Positions 1 to 9,673 of a DNA stretch of 38,175 nucleotides are shown piece by piece. The notes below the pieces were generated by a model. It was not told where the DNA came from. It did not search any database and saw only the letters and a list, made by a program, of their open reading frames with translations. The stretch is from Sphingomonas sp. SRS2. GTDB taxonomy: Bacteria; Pseudomonadota; Alphaproteobacteria; Sphingomonadales; Sphingomonadaceae. How positions within the stretch are numbered: position 1 is the first letter of the stretch; each line of letters opens with the position of its first letter. Both the position numbers and the translations under genes were made by a program. The stretch lies in contig NZ_LARW01000120.1 of the NCBI RefSeq assembly GCF_000971055.1, positions 1 through 38,175 of the forward strand, written 5' to 3'.

Positions 1-2
1 TT

Positions 3-103
3 CTCCCCTCCCCTTCAGGGGAGGGGCCGGGGGTGGGGGCTATCCGCTGGGTCGGCCCAAGAGGTGAGCCCCCACTCCAACCCCTCCCCTGAAGGGGAGG
101 GGC
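3..103. repeat. GC-rich inverted-repeat element upstream of nuoJ
   Basis: Two short palindromes of the form CCCCTCCCC-4 nt-GGGGAGGGG lie at 5-26 and 81-102. The flanking sequence (to about 40 and from about 66) is also roughly inverted, so 3-103 can fold as one long imperfect hairpin. It fills the gap before nuoJ. Other dispersed elements of related composition occur at 6229-6372 and 9568-9664, so it is probably a dispersed intergenic repeat rather than a gene-specific site. Confidence 0.7.
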
Positions 104-131
104 TTGTCTGCACAGGGGTTGAGATTCAATC

Positions 132-743
132 GTGATCCAGACCATCGCCTTCTATCTGTTCGCCACGCTGGTGATCGCCTCCGCGGTGCTCACCATCCTG
201 GCGCGCAATCCGGTCCACAGCGTGCTGTGGCTGATCCTCGCCTTCTTCAACGCGGCAGGCCTGATGGTCCTCGTCGGGGCCGAGTTCATCGCGATGCTGC
301 TGGTCATCGTCTATGTCGGCGCGGTCGCGGTGCTGTTCCTGTTCGTGGTGATGATGCTCGACATCGATTTCGCCGAGCTGCGCGCTGGCTTTGCCCAATA
401 TCTGCCGTTCGGCGTGCTGCTGGTGATCGTGCTGGCCGCCGAGATGATCTTCGCGATCGGGGCATGGAGCGCCGGCGGGATCGACATGGCGACGCGTGTC
501 GCGCCGACGCCCGAGGGCGTCTCGAACATCGAAGCGATCGGCACGCTGATCTACACGCGCTATCTCTATATCTTCGAAGGCGCGGGGCTCGTCCTGCTCG
601 TCGCGCTGATCGGGGCGATCGTCCTCACCCACCGCACCCGTGGCGGCGTGAAGGCGCAGAACGTCTCCGCACAGAACCAGCGCCGCCCCGAGGACGCGAC
701 CCGCAACGTCAAACCGGCCGTCGGGCAGGGGGTTGAGCTATGA
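132..743 (+). CDS. nuoJ: NADH-quinone oxidoreductase subunit J
   Basis: NuoJ is a membrane subunit of respiratory complex I. It lies beside NuoK and helps couple quinone reduction in the peripheral arm to proton movement in the inner membrane. The 203-aa product has about five hydrophobic segments (roughly residues 2-22, 28-48, 55-78, 94-114, 145-165) and a polar C-terminal tail, as usual for the family. The start is GTG at 132, preceded by a G-rich stretch. The stop overlaps the nuoK start by 4 bp (ATGA), so the two are translationally coupled. The upstream nuo genes are presumably just outside the window. Identity rests on the protein pattern and on the unambiguous nuoK-L-M-N that follow. 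Confidence 0.96.
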   Translation: MIQTIAFYLFATLVIASAVLTILARNPVHSVLWLILAFFNAAGLMVLVGAEFIAMLLVIVYVGAVAVLFLFVVMMLDIDFAELRAGFAQYLPFGVLLVIVLAAEMIFAIGAWSAGGIDMATRVAPTPEGVSNIEAIGTLIYTRYLYIFEGAGLVLLVALIGAIVLTHRTRGGVKAQNVSAQNQRRPEDATRNVKPAVGQGVEL

Positions 744-1045
744 TCGGGCTCCAGCATTATCTGGTCGTCTCGGCGATCCTGTTCGCGATGGGGGTGTTCG
801 GCATCTTCCTGAACCGGAAGAACGTGATCATCATCCTGATGGCGATCGAGCTGATCCTGCTGTCGGTGAACATCAACCTCGTCGCCTTCTCGGCCTATCT
901 CGGCGATCTGGTGGGACAGGTCTTCGCGATGTTCGTGCTGACCGTCGCGGCGGGCGAAGCGGCGATCGGTCTGGCGATCCTCGTCATCTATTTCCGCGGC
1001 CGTGGCACGATCGCGGTCGACGACATCAACCGGATGAAGGGGTGA
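740..1045 (+). CDS. nuoK: NADH-quinone oxidoreductase subunit K
   Basis: NuoK is the small three-helix, MrpC-like membrane subunit of complex I. The 101-aa product is the typical length. Two membrane-embedded glutamates are visible: E37 (in AIELIL) in helix 2 and E73 (in AGEAAIG) in helix 3. Both match the conserved carboxylates needed for proton translocation in the family. The ATG at 740 overlaps the nuoJ stop. The gene is followed by a 124-bp gap that holds an inverted repeat, after which nuoL starts. Confidence 0.97.
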   Translation: MIGLQHYLVVSAILFAMGVFGIFLNRKNVIIILMAIELILLSVNINLVAFSAYLGDLVGQVFAMFVLTVAAGEAAIGLAILVIYFRGRGTIAVDDINRMKG

Positions 1046-1061
1046 TGGTGTCCATCCTCCT

Positions 1062-1143
1062 CGTCGCCCCGGCGAAGGCCGGGGCCGCCACGAATATTAG
1101 CGCGCGCTCACCTCTGGCGGCCCCGGCCTCCGCCGGGGCGACG
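1062..1143. repeat. REP-like inverted repeat between nuoK and nuoL
   Basis: Arms of about 27 nt (1062-1090 and 1115-1143) are near-perfect reverse complements rich in GGCC/CCGG and are separated by a short AT-richer loop. The element sits inside an operon whose other junctions overlap or abut, so it would be transcribed as a stable hairpin between two coupled cistrons. Confidence 0.75.
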
Positions 1144-1169
1144 ATTGGGGAAGCAGGGGCAATCCTCGC

Positions 1170-3239
1170 ATGATCACGCTCATCGTTTTCCTGCCGCTGC
1201 TCGCGGCGATCGTCGCCGGACTCGGCAATCGCCTGATCGGCAACGTGCCGGCCAAGGTCATCACGACCGGCGCGCTGTTCGCGTCCTGCGCGATGAGCTG
1301 GCCGATCTTCATCGGTTTCATGAGCGGCGAGCTGACCGCGCATGTCCATCCGGTGCTGACCTTCATCCAGTCGGGCGATCTCTCGGTCGACTGGGCGCTG
1401 CGCGTCGATACGCTGACGGCGGTGATGCTGGTGGTGGTGACGAGCGTGTCGAGCCTCGTCCATCTCTACAGCTGGGGCTATATGGCCGAAGACCCCAGCC
1501 AGCCCCGCTTCTTCGCCTATCTGTCGCTGTTCACCTTCGCGATGCTGATGCTCGTGACGTCGGACAGCCTCGTCCAGATGTTCTTCGGCTGGGAAGGCGT
1601 CGGCCTCGCCTCCTATCTGCTGATCGGCTTCTGGTACCACAAGCCCAGCGCCAACGCCGCCGCGATTAAGGCTTTCGTGGTCAACCGCGTCGGCGATTTC
1701 GGCTTCTCGCTCGGCATCTTCGGCACCTTCCTGGTGTTCGGCACCGTCTCGATTCCCGAAATCCTCGCCGCCGCCCCGGCTTATGCCGATGCGTCGATCG
1801 GATTCCTCGGCGCGCGCGTCGACCTGATGACGCTGCTCTGCCTGCTGTTGTTCGTCGGCGCGATGGGCAAGTCGGCGCAGCTCGGCCTGCACACCTGGCT
1901 CCCCGATGCGATGGAAGGCCCGACCCCGGTGTCGGCGCTGATCCACGCCGCGACGATGGTGACGGCGGGCGTGTTCATGGTCTGCCGCCTGTCGCCGATG
2001 TTCGAGGTCAGCCAGACCGCGATGCATGTCGTCACCTTCGTCGGCGCGGCGACGGCGCTGTTCGCGGCGACGGTCGGCACGACCCAGACCGACATCAAGC
2101 GCGTCATCGCCTATTCGACCTGTTCGCAGCTCGGCTATATGTTCATGGCCGCCGGCGTCGGCGCTTATGGCGCGGCAATGTTCCACCTGTTCACCCACGC
2201 CTTCTTCAAGGCGCTGCTCTTCCTGGGTGCGGGATCGGTGATCCACGCGATGCACCATGAGCAGGATATGCGCTATTATGGCGGCCTGCGGAAACATATC
2301 CCGATCACCTATTGGGGGATGATGGCGGGCACGCTCGCGATCACCGGCGTCGGTGTTCTTGGCGTGGCCGGCTTCGCGGGCTTCTATTCGAAGGATGCCA
2401 TCATCGAGGCGGCTTTCGCCAGCGGAACCAGCTCGGGCGGCATCGCCTTCGCGGTCGCGGTGTTCGCGGCGCTGCTGACAAGCTTCTATTCGTGGCGGCT
2501 CGTCTTCCTCACCTTCTTCGGCAAGCCCCGCTGGGCGGGCTCGGAGCATATCCAGCATGCGGTGCATGACGCACATGGTCATGATCATGACGCGCCCGCC
2601 GACGAGGATGCCGGCCACGATCCGCACGCGCATGATACGCACGGCCACGCTCATGGCCACGCGCTCGAAGGCGACGCCGGCTATCATCCGCACGAAAGCC
2701 CGCCGGCGATGCTGATCCCTCTGGTCATTCTGTCGATCGGGGCGATCTTCGCAGGCTATGTCTGGGCGCCCTATTTCATCGACTCGCACCATGGCGGCGC
2801 GTTCTGGGCCGGAAGCATCGCCTTCAACGAGCATCTGATGCACGCCATGCATGAAGTGCCGTTGTGGGTGAAGCTGTCGGCGACGGTGGTGATGATCACC
2901 GGGTTCGTGATCGCGGTCTGGGCTTATATCCTCGACACGACGGTACCCGCGCGCTTCACCGCGCAGTTCCGGGTGCTCTACGATTTCCTGCTCAACAAAT
3001 GGTATTTCGATCAGCTCTATCACGTGCTGTTCGTCATACCGGCCTTCTGGCTCGGCCGCTTCTTCTGGAAGAAGGGCGACCAGGGCACGATCGACCGCTT
3101 CGGCCCGAACGGCATCGCCGCGCTGGTCGCCGGCAGCGGAGTCTGGGCGCGCAAGGCGCAGTCGGGCTATCTCTATACTTATGCGCTGGTGATGCTGCTC
3201 GGCCTCGCCGCCGCCGCGACCTGGGCGATGGTGGGCTGA
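1170..3239 (+). CDS. nuoL: NADH-quinone oxidoreductase subunit L
   Basis: NuoL is the distal antiporter-like proton-pumping subunit of complex I, with the long lateral helix. The 689-aa product has the expected many transmembrane segments. The conserved helix-5 glutamate is E142 ([14 protein letters not shown]) and the helix-7 lysine is K234 ([20 protein letters not shown]). The C-terminal stretch (about residues 580-689) carries the last helices. A histidine-rich hydrophilic loop at about residues 458-512 (15 His in about 53 residues) is an unusual insertion. Start ATG 1170; nuoM begins one base after the stop. Confidence 0.98.
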   Translation: MITLIVFLPLLAAIVAGLGNRLIGNVPAKVITTGALFASCAMSWPIFIGFMSGELTAHVHPVLTFIQSGDLSVDWALRVDTLTAVMLVVVTSVSSLVHLYSWGYMAEDPSQPRFFAYLSLFTFAMLMLVTSDSLVQMFFGWEGVGLASYLLIGFWYHKPSANAAAIKAFVVNRVGDFGFSLGIFGTFLVFGTVSIPEILAAAPAYADASIGFLGARVDLMTLLCLLLFVGAMGKSAQLGLHTWLPDAMEGPTPVSALIHAATMVTAGVFMVCRLSPMFEVSQTAMHVVTFVGAATALFAATVGTTQTDIKRVIAYSTCSQLGYMFMAAGVGAYGAAMFHLFTHAFFKALLFLGAGSVIHAMHHEQDMRYYGGLRKHIPITYWGMMAGTLAITGVGVLGVAGFAGFYSKDAIIEAAFASGTSSGGIAFAVAVFAALLTSFYSWRLVFLTFFGKPRWAGSEHIQHAVHDAHGHDHDAPADEDAGHDPHAHDTHGHAHGHALEGDAGYHPHESPPAMLIPLVILSIGAIFAGYVWAPYFIDSHHGGAFWAGSIAFNEHLMHAMHEVPLWVKLSATVVMITGFVIAVWAYILDTTVPARFTAQFRVLYDFLLNKWYFDQLYHVLFVIPAFWLGRFFWKKGDQGTIDRFGPNGIAALVAGSGVWARKAQSGYLYTYALVMLLGLAAAATWAMVG

Positions 3240-3240
3240 C

Positions 3241-4770
3241 ATGATGGGCTTTCCGATCCTTACCCTGATGGTCGCGCTGCCGCTGCTGGCGGCGATGGCC
3301 TGTCTGTTCACCGGTGCGCGCGGCGCACGCTGGATCGCGCTGGTCGCGACCCTGCTCGATCTCGCGCTCGGTATCCTGCTGTGGACGAACTACGAAATCG
3401 GCGGCCCGCAATGGCAGTTCACCGAGCATGTCGACCTGTTCGGGCGTTTCGCCTGGGCCCTCGGCATCGACGGGATCGCGCTGCTGCTGATCGCGCTGTC
3501 GGTGTTCCTGATGCCGATCTGCATCGCCGCGTCATGGGAGGCGATCGAAAAGCGCGTCCCCGAATATATGGCCGCGTTCCTGCTGATGGAATCGCTGATG
3601 ATCGGCGTGTTCGCGGCGCAGGATCTGTTCCTGTTCTACATCTTCTTCGAAGCCGGCCTGATCCCGATGTACCTGATCATCGGCATCTGGGGCGGCGCGG
3701 ACCGGATCTACGCCAGCTATAAATTCTTCCTCTACACGCTGCTCGGATCGGTGCTGATGCTGATCGCGATGCTGTGGATGGCGAATGAGGCGGGAACCAC
3801 CGATATCCCGACCCTGATGGCGTACGACTTCCCGGCCGATGCGCAGACCTGGCTGTTCCTCGCCTTCTTCGCCAGCTTCGCGGTGAAGATGCCGATGTGG
3901 CCGGTCCATACCTGGCTGCCCGACGCGCACGTCCAGGCGCCGACCGCGGGATCGGTGATCCTCGCGGGCGTGCTGCTCAAGATGGGCGGCTATGGCTTCA
4001 TCCGCTTCTCGCTGCCGATGTTCCCGATCGCCTCCAGCGAGCTGATGTGGCTGGTGATGGGCCTGTCGATGGTCGCTGTCGTCGTCACCTCGCTGATCGC
4101 GCTGGTGCAGGAGGACATGAAGAAGCTGATCGCCTATTCGTCGGTCGCGCACATGGCCTTCGTCACGATCGGCCTGTTCGCCTTCAACCGGCAGGGGATC
4201 GAAGGCGCGCTGATGGTCATGCTCGGCCATGGCCTCGTCTCGGGTGCGCTGTTCCTGTGCGTCGGCGTGATCTACGACCGGCTGCACACGCGGGAGATCG
4301 GGCGCTATGGTGGACTGTCGAACAACATGCCCAAATATGCGCTGCTGTTCCTGCTTTTCACCATGGCTTCGGTCGGTCTGCCCGGCACCAGCAATTTCGT
4401 CGGCGAATTCCTCGCCCTGATCGGCGCGTATGAGATTTCGTCCTGGGTCGCCTTCGTCGCGACCACCGGCATCATCACCGGCGCGGCCTATATGCTCTAT
4501 CTCTACGCACGGGTCTGCTACGGCGCGTCGCGCAATGCCGATGCGGCGGCGATGCCCGATCTGACCCCGCGCGAACTGGCGCTGCTCGTCCCGATCGCGG
4601 CCGGCGTGCTGTGGATGGGCGTCTATCCCGAAAGCTTCCTCGCACCGATGCGCAACGATGTCGGCGCGGTCCTAGCCCGGCTCGCGCCCGCCGCGCCGCA
4701 GAGCGACGCCAAGGTCGCGATCGGCCATCCCAAACCAGCCTCTTCAGCGCATGCGGAGGCGCACCACTGA
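3241..4770 (+). CDS. nuoM: NADH-quinone oxidoreductase subunit M
   Basis: NuoM is the second antiporter-like proton-pumping subunit of complex I, in the inner membrane between NuoL and NuoN. The 509-aa product is of normal length. It has the conserved helix-5 glutamate at E137 (FFEAGLIPMYLIIGIWGG) and the KMPMWPVHTWLPDAHVQAP stretch with the helix-7 lysine. Two adjacent ATGs (3241 and 3244) are possible starts; the first is used here because it sits directly after the nuoL stop. The stop shares one base with the nuoN start (TGATG). Confidence 0.98.
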   Translation: MMGFPILTLMVALPLLAAMACLFTGARGARWIALVATLLDLALGILLWTNYEIGGPQWQFTEHVDLFGRFAWALGIDGIALLLIALSVFLMPICIAASWEAIEKRVPEYMAAFLLMESLMIGVFAAQDLFLFYIFFEAGLIPMYLIIGIWGGADRIYASYKFFLYTLLGSVLMLIAMLWMANEAGTTDIPTLMAYDFPADAQTWLFLAFFASFAVKMPMWPVHTWLPDAHVQAPTAGSVILAGVLLKMGGYGFIRFSLPMFPIASSELMWLVMGLSMVAVVVTSLIALVQEDMKKLIAYSSVAHMAFVTIGLFAFNRQGIEGALMVMLGHGLVSGALFLCVGVIYDRLHTREIGRYGGLSNNMPKYALLFLLFTMASVGLPGTSNFVGEFLALIGAYEISSWVAFVATTGIITGAAYMLYLYARVCYGASRNADAAAMPDLTPRELALLVPIAAGVLWMGVYPESFLAPMRNDVGAVLARLAPAAPQSDAKVAIGHPKPASSAHAEAHH

Positions 4771-6224
4771 TGTCGATGACCGCCTCCCTCGCGCTCACCA
4801 TGCCCGAGCTGATCCTGTCGATCGGCGCGATGGCGCTGCTGATGGTCGCCGCCTTTGGCGGTGACGGCCTCAGCCGCGCGATCGGCTGGGGTGCGGTCGC
4901 GCTGTTCGCCGCCGCCAGCTTCTCGCTGCTCGGCCCCGCCGGAAACGGCGGCCCGGGCTTCGATGGCCTCTATATCGCCGACAGCTTCGCGGCCTTCGCC
5001 AAGCTGCTCATCTATATCGCCGCGGCGGTATCGGTGATCATCGCGCCGGGCTTTTTCGCCCGCGCCGGCGCATTGCGCGCCGAATATCCGATCCTGATCC
5101 TGTTCTCTGCGGTCGGCATGGGGATGATGGTGTCGGCGTCCGACCTGCTGACCCTCTATGTCGGGCTCGAGCTTCAGTCGTTGTCGGCCTATGTGCTCGC
5201 CAGCTTCATGCGCCGCGACAACCGATCCGCCGAAGCGGGGCTCAAATATTTCGTCCTCGGAGCGCTTGCCTCGGGCATCCTGCTCTACGGCATCTCGCTG
5301 CTCTACGGCTTCACCGGCACGACGATGTTCGCCGGCATCTCGGACGCGCTCGGCAAAAGCCTCGCTTCGGGCGGCATCACCACCGGCCAGCTGTTCGGCA
5401 TGGTCTTCGTCCTCGCCGGGCTCGCCTTCAAGATCTCGGCGGTGCCGTTCCATATGTGGACGCCCGACGTCTATGAGGGCGCGCCGACCCCGGTCACGGC
5501 CTTCTTCGCCTCGGCCCCGAAGGTCGCGGGCATGGCGCTGCTGATGCGCGTCACGGTCGATGCGATGGGATCGGGCACCGATGCCTGGCGGCAGATCGTG
5601 ATCTTCTCGGCGCTCGCTTCCACCATTCTCGGCGGCGTCGCCGCGATCGGGCAGGTGAACATCAAGCGGCTGCTCGCCTATTCGTCGATCAACAATGTCG
5701 GCTTCGCGCTGTTCGGCCTCGCCGCCGGCACGCCGGAGGGCGTTGCGGGCACGCTGACCTATATGGCGGTCTATGTCGCTATGACGCTCGGCAGCTTCCT
5801 CTGCGTGCTGCAGATGCGCGACGCGAGCGGCGAGCCGGTCGAGACGATTGCCAGCCTGTCGGGTCTGTCGCGCAGCCGGCCCGGCCTTGCCGCCGCGCTC
5901 GCTATCTTCATGTTCAGCCTTGCCGGCATTCCGCCGCTGTTCGGCTTCTGGCCCAAATTCCTGGTGTTCGACGCGCTCGTCCGCAACGGCTTCTGGCCGC
6001 TGGCGATGATCGGCATCGCCACCTCGGTGATCGGAGCCTTCTATTATCTGAAGATCGTCAAGACGATGTATTTCGACGATCCCGCCCCCGAATATGCGCC
6101 CGCTGCGTCGAAGCTGGAAGGCGGGCTGATCACGCTGTCGGCGCTGGCGGTTTCGCCGCTTGGCTATCTGGCGATCCCGCTGCTCGACGCCACCAGCATG
6201 GCGGCGGCGCGGTCGCTCTTTTAG
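4770..6224 (+). CDS. nuoN: NADH-quinone oxidoreductase subunit N
   Basis: NuoN is the antiporter-like complex I membrane subunit next to NuoK and NuoM. The 484-aa product has the typical helices and the conserved helix-7 region (FKISAVPFHMWTPDVYEGAP) with its lysine. The frame is open upstream to 4611, but that part is the nuoM C-terminus read in another frame. ATG 4770 overlaps the nuoM stop by one base and gives the family's normal N-terminus (MSMTASLALTMPEL). It is the last nuo gene; a repeat element and birA follow. Confidence 0.97.
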   Translation: MSMTASLALTMPELILSIGAMALLMVAAFGGDGLSRAIGWGAVALFAAASFSLLGPAGNGGPGFDGLYIADSFAAFAKLLIYIAAAVSVIIAPGFFARAGALRAEYPILILFSAVGMGMMVSASDLLTLYVGLELQSLSAYVLASFMRRDNRSAEAGLKYFVLGALASGILLYGISLLYGFTGTTMFAGISDALGKSLASGGITTGQLFGMVFVLAGLAFKISAVPFHMWTPDVYEGAPTPVTAFFASAPKVAGMALLMRVTVDAMGSGTDAWRQIVIFSALASTILGGVAAIGQVNIKRLLAYSSINNVGFALFGLAAGTPEGVAGTLTYMAVYVAMTLGSFLCVLQMRDASGEPVETIASLSGLSRSRPGLAAALAIFMFSLAGIPPLFGFWPKFLVFDALVRNGFWPLAMIGIATSVIGAFYYLKIVKTMYFDDPAPEYAPAASKLEGGLITLSALAVSPLGYLAIPLLDATSMAAARSLF

Positions 6225-6228
6225 GTAT

Positions 6229-6372
6229 ATTCCGCCCCAGTACGGGGAGGGGAACCATGCGAAGCATGGTGGAGGGAGGCCGCGGCGAACGAACCGGTTC
6301 GATGCGGCCCGTGGAGGGCGACCCCCTCCACCAGCCAGCGGCTGGTCCCCCTCCCCGTGCCGGGGAGGAATG
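6229..6372. repeat. Intergenic inverted repeat between nuoN and birA
   Basis: The element is a long imperfect inverted repeat. The left arm holds CCCCAGTACGGGGAGGGG followed by an ATGCGAAGCAT palindrome; the right arm ends CCCCCTCCCCGTGCCGGGG. It fills the whole nuoN-birA gap. The right end (GGGGAGGA at 6362-6369) also lies where a ribosome-binding site for birA is expected. It resembles short non-autonomous dispersed repeats. Confidence 0.75.
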
Positions 6373-6373
6373 A

Positions 6374-7075
6374 TTGATCCGCCACGTCGCCACCACCGCG
6401 TCGACCAATGACGACATGGCGGCGCTTGCCCGCGAGGGCGCGCCGGAGGGGACGTGGCTGCGCGCCGATGCCCAGGCGGGCGGCCGCGGGCGGCAGGGGC
6501 GGTCATGGGTGTCGCCGCCTGGCAATCTCTACGCATCGACGCTGGTGCGCCGGATGGCGGGCGATCCCGCCGCGCCGAGCCTCGCGCTGGTCGCGGCGGT
6601 CGCGCTCGACGCGCTGCTCCAGGGCTGGCTGAGCCCCGACCGGCTAATGATCAAATGGCCCAACGACCTTTTGGCCGACGGTGCGAAGATATCGGGGATA
6701 TTGCTGGAGGGCGTCGACGACGCGGTGGTGGTCGGCATCGGGGTCAACCTCGCCCACCATCCCAAGGAGATCGATCGTCCCGCGACCAGTCTGGCGGCGC
6801 TCGGCCTGTCTGCGCCCGATCCGGGCGACTTCGCCGAGGAACTGGCGGCCAGCTTTGCGGCGTGGCTCGCGCGCTGGCGAGGCGAGGGCCTGGGCGTCGT
6901 GCTGGCGCGCTGGCAGGCGCGGGCGCATCCAAGGGGCACTGCGCTCAGCGCGCGCGCGGCGGATGGCGCGCTGGACGGACTGTACGAGGGCCTCGACGGT
7001 CATGGCGCTCTGCGCCTGAAAACGTCCGACGGGCAGGTCCATCTTGTGCACGCAGGCGATGTTTTCCTGCTATAG
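6374..7075 (+). CDS. birA: Biotin--[acetyl-CoA-carboxylase] ligase
   Basis: The enzyme activates biotin with ATP to biotinyl-AMP and attaches it to the lysine of the biotin carboxyl carrier protein. The 233-aa product lacks the N-terminal DNA-binding domain of the E. coli repressor form, so it is a mono-functional ligase. Visible motifs are the adenylate-binding GGRGRQGRSW (residues 36-45), KWPND (94-98) and K105 in KISGIL; a small C-terminal domain follows. The start appears to be TTG at 6374. The ATG at 6370 is out of frame, and the SD-like GGGGAGGA just upstream is the end of the intergenic repeat. It lies between nuoN and coaX, a common sphingomonad arrangement. Confidence 0.93.
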   Translation: MIRHVATTASTNDDMAALAREGAPEGTWLRADAQAGGRGRQGRSWVSPPGNLYASTLVRRMAGDPAAPSLALVAAVALDALLQGWLSPDRLMIKWPNDLLADGAKISGILLEGVDDAVVVGIGVNLAHHPKEIDRPATSLAALGLSAPDPGDFAEELAASFAAWLARWRGEGLGVVLARWQARAHPRGTALSARAADGALDGLYEGLDGHGALRLKTSDGQVHLVHAGDVFLL

Positions 7076-7105
7076 CGCGCGCGAACCAACGGGATTCGAC
7101 CGACC

Positions 7106-7888
7106 ATGCTGCTTGCGATCGACGCAGGGAATACCAATATCGTCTTCGCGCTGCTTGACGGCGGCGCGATCAAGGCGCGTTGGCGGATCGCGACCGACGC
7201 GCGCCGCACCGCCGATGAATATGCGGTCTGGCTGCATCAGCTCCTCCTGCTCGAAGGCTATGACCGCAAGGATGTCGACGCGGTGATCATCGCCACGGTG
7301 GTGCCGCGCGCGCTCCACAATCTGGAAGTGCTCGCATCGAAATATTTCGGAGTCGATGCGCTGGTGGCGGGGCGCGGGCCGGTCGAATGGGGGATCACCC
7401 TCGACGTCGACGAGCCGCAGAGCGTGGGCGCGGACCGCGCGGTCAATGTGATCGCGGCGCACAAGCTCTATCCCGGCGACCTGATCGTCATCGACTTCGG
7501 TACCGCGACGACCTTTGACGTGGTCGATTATTCGGGGGCGTATAAGGGTGGGATCATCGCGCCGGGGATCAACCTGTCGCTCGATGCGCTGGTCGCGGCT
7601 GCGGCCAAGCTGCCCCGCATCGCGATCGAGGCTCCGGAAAGCGGCAGCGTCGTCGGGCGGACCACGCAGGACCAGATGCTGATCGGCATCTATTTCGGCT
7701 ATGTCGCGATGATCGAGGGTCTGGTCGCGCGGATGAAGGCCGAGGTCGGCCGCCCGATGAAGGTCGTTGCCACCGGCGGCCTCGCCACATTGTTCGAACG
7801 CCATAGCGGCGCGTTCGACGCCATCGAGCCCGATCTGACGATCCAGGGGCTCGGCATATTATACCGGCGCCACAAGGGCGCGAAATAA
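7106..7888 (+). CDS. coaX: Type III pantothenate kinase
   Basis: CoaX phosphorylates pantothenate in the first step of coenzyme A synthesis. It belongs to the ASKHA fold and, unlike type I kinases, is not feedback-inhibited by CoA. The 260-aa product shows the N-terminal phosphate-binding DAGNTN (residues 6-11), the GADRAVN motif and the [10 protein letters not shown] motif with the second phosphate-binding loop. ATG 7106 gives the normal N-terminus [11 protein letters not shown]. It is 30 bp downstream of birA and 24 bp upstream of the RNase J gene, so probably in one transcript. Confidence 0.96.
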   Translation: MLLAIDAGNTNIVFALLDGGAIKARWRIATDARRTADEYAVWLHQLLLLEGYDRKDVDAVIIATVVPRALHNLEVLASKYFGVDALVAGRGPVEWGITLDVDEPQSVGADRAVNVIAAHKLYPGDLIVIDFGTATTFDVVDYSGAYKGGIIAPGINLSLDALVAAAAKLPRIAIEAPESGSVVGRTTQDQMLIGIYFGYVAMIEGLVARMKAEVGRPMKVVATGGLATLFERHSGAFDAIEPDLTIQGLGILYRRHKGAK

Positions 7889-7912
7889 CAGAAGAATTGG
7901 ACAAATTTTTAC

Positions 7913-9553
7913 GTGACAAAACCCGGCAACGAACTGCTCTTCCTGGCGCTTGGCGGCTCCGGCGAGATCGGGATGAACGTCAATCTCTACGGCACCCAGG
8001 GCAAATGGGTGATGGTCGATCTCGGCCTGACCTTTGCCGATCCCGGATATCCGGGCGTCGACCTGATCCTGCCCGACCTGTCCTTCATCGAGGAGCGCGC
8101 CGACGACCTGCTCGGCGTGGTGTTGACCCATGGTCATGAGGACCATATCGGCGCGATTCCCTATCTCGCCACCGATCTCGGCGTGCCGCTCTATGCGACG
8201 CCGTTCACCGCCGAGCTGATCCGCCTCAAGCTCGAGGAAGAGGGCATCGTCGACAAGGTGAAGCTCAACATCATCGAGAATGAGGGCAGCTTCCAGCTCG
8301 GCCCGTTCGGCTTCACCTATGTGCCGCTCGCCCATTCGATCCCCGAAGGCAACGCGCTGCTGATCGAGACGCCCTATGGCAACATCTTCCACACCGGCGA
8401 CTGGAAGATCGACGCCGAGCCGCTGCTCGGCATTCCTTCCACCGCGGAGGAGCTGACCGCGATCGGCGACAAGGGCATCCTCGCGCTGGTTTGCGACTCG
8501 ACCAACGTCTTCAACGAGGAGGCTTCGGGCTCCGAGGCCGATGTCCGCCGCGGGCTCGACGAGGTGATCGGCGCGTGCAAGGCGCGCGTGCTGGTGACGA
8601 CCTTCGCGTCGAACGCGGCACGGCTCCAGACCCTGGGTGAGGTCGCGAAGGACACCGGACGCAAGCTGTGTGTCGCGGGCCGCTCGCTCGACCGGATCAT
8701 CCGCGTCGCCAAGGCGAGCGGCTATCTGAAGGATTTCCCGCCGACGATCGACGTCGAGGAGGCGATGAAGCTGCCACGCCGCGAGGTGATGATTATCGCC
8801 ACCGGCGGCCAGGGCGAGGCGCGCGCCGCGCTGTCGCGGATCGCCTTCGACAGCCATCCGATCAAGCTGTCGGCGGACGATACCGTCGTCTTCTCGTCGA
8901 AGCAGATCCCCGGCAACGAACTCGCGATCGGCCGTATCCAGAACGCGCTCGCGGCGAAGGGGGTCGAGATGATCACCGAGCGCCAGGCCGAGGTCCATGT
9001 CTCGGGTCATCCGGGCCGCCCCGACCTGAAGGCGATGTATGGCTGGATACGCCCCGACACGATCCTGCCGGTTCATGGCGAACTGCGCCACATGGCCGAG
9101 CAGGCGCGCTTCGCCAAGGGGCTGGGGGTGCCGCACGGCATCGTCCAGACCAACGGCACCGTCGTCCGTCTCGCCCCGGATGGCCCGCGCGCGATCGGTC
9201 AGGAGCGGGTCGGGCGGCTCGTTCTCGATGGCGACGTCATCCTGCCGGCGGACGGCACCACGATCAACGAACGCCGCCGCGCCGCCCAATATGGCGTGAT
9301 CGGCGTGACCGTCGCCGTGGATGGCAAGGGCCAGCTCAGGGGCGAACCCGCGATCCTGCTTCAGGGCCTGCCAGTCGAAGAGGACAAGGAAGACTTTCTC
9401 GACGAGGCGCGCGATGCCGCCGCCAATGCGGTCGCCAAGGGCGGCAAGGACCAGACCAAGCTGCGCGAGTCGATCCGCCTCGCGGTGCGCCGCCGCGCCA
9501 CTGCCTGGACCGGCAAGAAGCCGGTGGTCGAAGTCTCGATCATCCGGGTTTGA
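7913..9553 (+). CDS. rnj: Ribonuclease J
   Basis: This is a metallo-beta-lactamase/beta-CASP nuclease with 5'-3' exonuclease and endonuclease activity in RNA processing and decay. Alphaproteobacteria commonly use RNase J. The 546-aa product has the N-terminal LFLALGGSGEIGMN motif, the zinc ligands HGHEDH (residues 73-78), later metal and beta-CASP motifs (FHTGDWKID, SGHPGRPDL, PVHGELRHM), and a C-terminal domain. The start is GTG 7913 with a weak upstream site; the next in-frame ATG would remove the conserved N-terminal motif. It closely follows coaX. Confidence 0.95.
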   Translation: MTKPGNELLFLALGGSGEIGMNVNLYGTQGKWVMVDLGLTFADPGYPGVDLILPDLSFIEERADDLLGVVLTHGHEDHIGAIPYLATDLGVPLYATPFTAELIRLKLEEEGIVDKVKLNIIENEGSFQLGPFGFTYVPLAHSIPEGNALLIETPYGNIFHTGDWKIDAEPLLGIPSTAEELTAIGDKGILALVCDSTNVFNEEASGSEADVRRGLDEVIGACKARVLVTTFASNAARLQTLGEVAKDTGRKLCVAGRSLDRIIRVAKASGYLKDFPPTIDVEEAMKLPRREVMIIATGGQGEARAALSRIAFDSHPIKLSADDTVVFSSKQIPGNELAIGRIQNALAAKGVEMITERQAEVHVSGHPGRPDLKAMYGWIRPDTILPVHGELRHMAEQARFAKGLGVPHGIVQTNGTVVRLAPDGPRAIGQERVGRLVLDGDVILPADGTTINERRRAAQYGVIGVTVAVDGKGQLRGEPAILLQGLPVEEDKEDFLDEARDAAANAVAKGGKDQTKLRESIRLAVRRRATAWTGKKPVVEVSIIRV

Positions 9554-9567
9554 GCTAAACGCGTAAA

Positions 9568-9664
9568 GCCCCTCTCCATGAGGGATGGGCCGGGGTAGGG
9601 TCTCCAATCAGGCGTCCTGCACGAGGATGGGCCCCTACCGCTTCCCCCGGAAGGGGAGGGAGAA
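9568..9664. repeat. GC-rich imperfect inverted repeat
   Basis: The gap between RNase J and the DUF1467 gene holds an imperfect inverted repeat: a CCCCTCTCCATGAGGG palindrome and GGGCCGGGGTAGGG on the left face GGGCCCCTACC and CCCCCGGAAGGGG on the right. It is related in style to the elements at 3-103 and 6229-6372. The right end lies just upstream of the DUF1467 start and supplies a purine-rich stretch there. Confidence 0.6.
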
Positions 9665-9673
9665 GGAAATGTC

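Noticed and set aside
1026-3311. 761-aa minus-strand open frame opposite nuoL
   Set aside because: It is antisense to a clear nuoL, rich in Arg, His, Glu and Asp as expected from complement of high-GC codons, and has no domain. It is a GC-driven shadow.
4623-6536. 637-aa minus-strand open frame opposite nuoN
   Set aside because: Same composition artefact; it covers nuoN and an intergenic repeat on the other strand and has no recognisable family.
7859-9607. 582-aa minus-strand open frame opposite the RNase J gene
   Set aside because: Antisense to a conserved gene with all catalytic motifs; low-complexity acidic/His composition.
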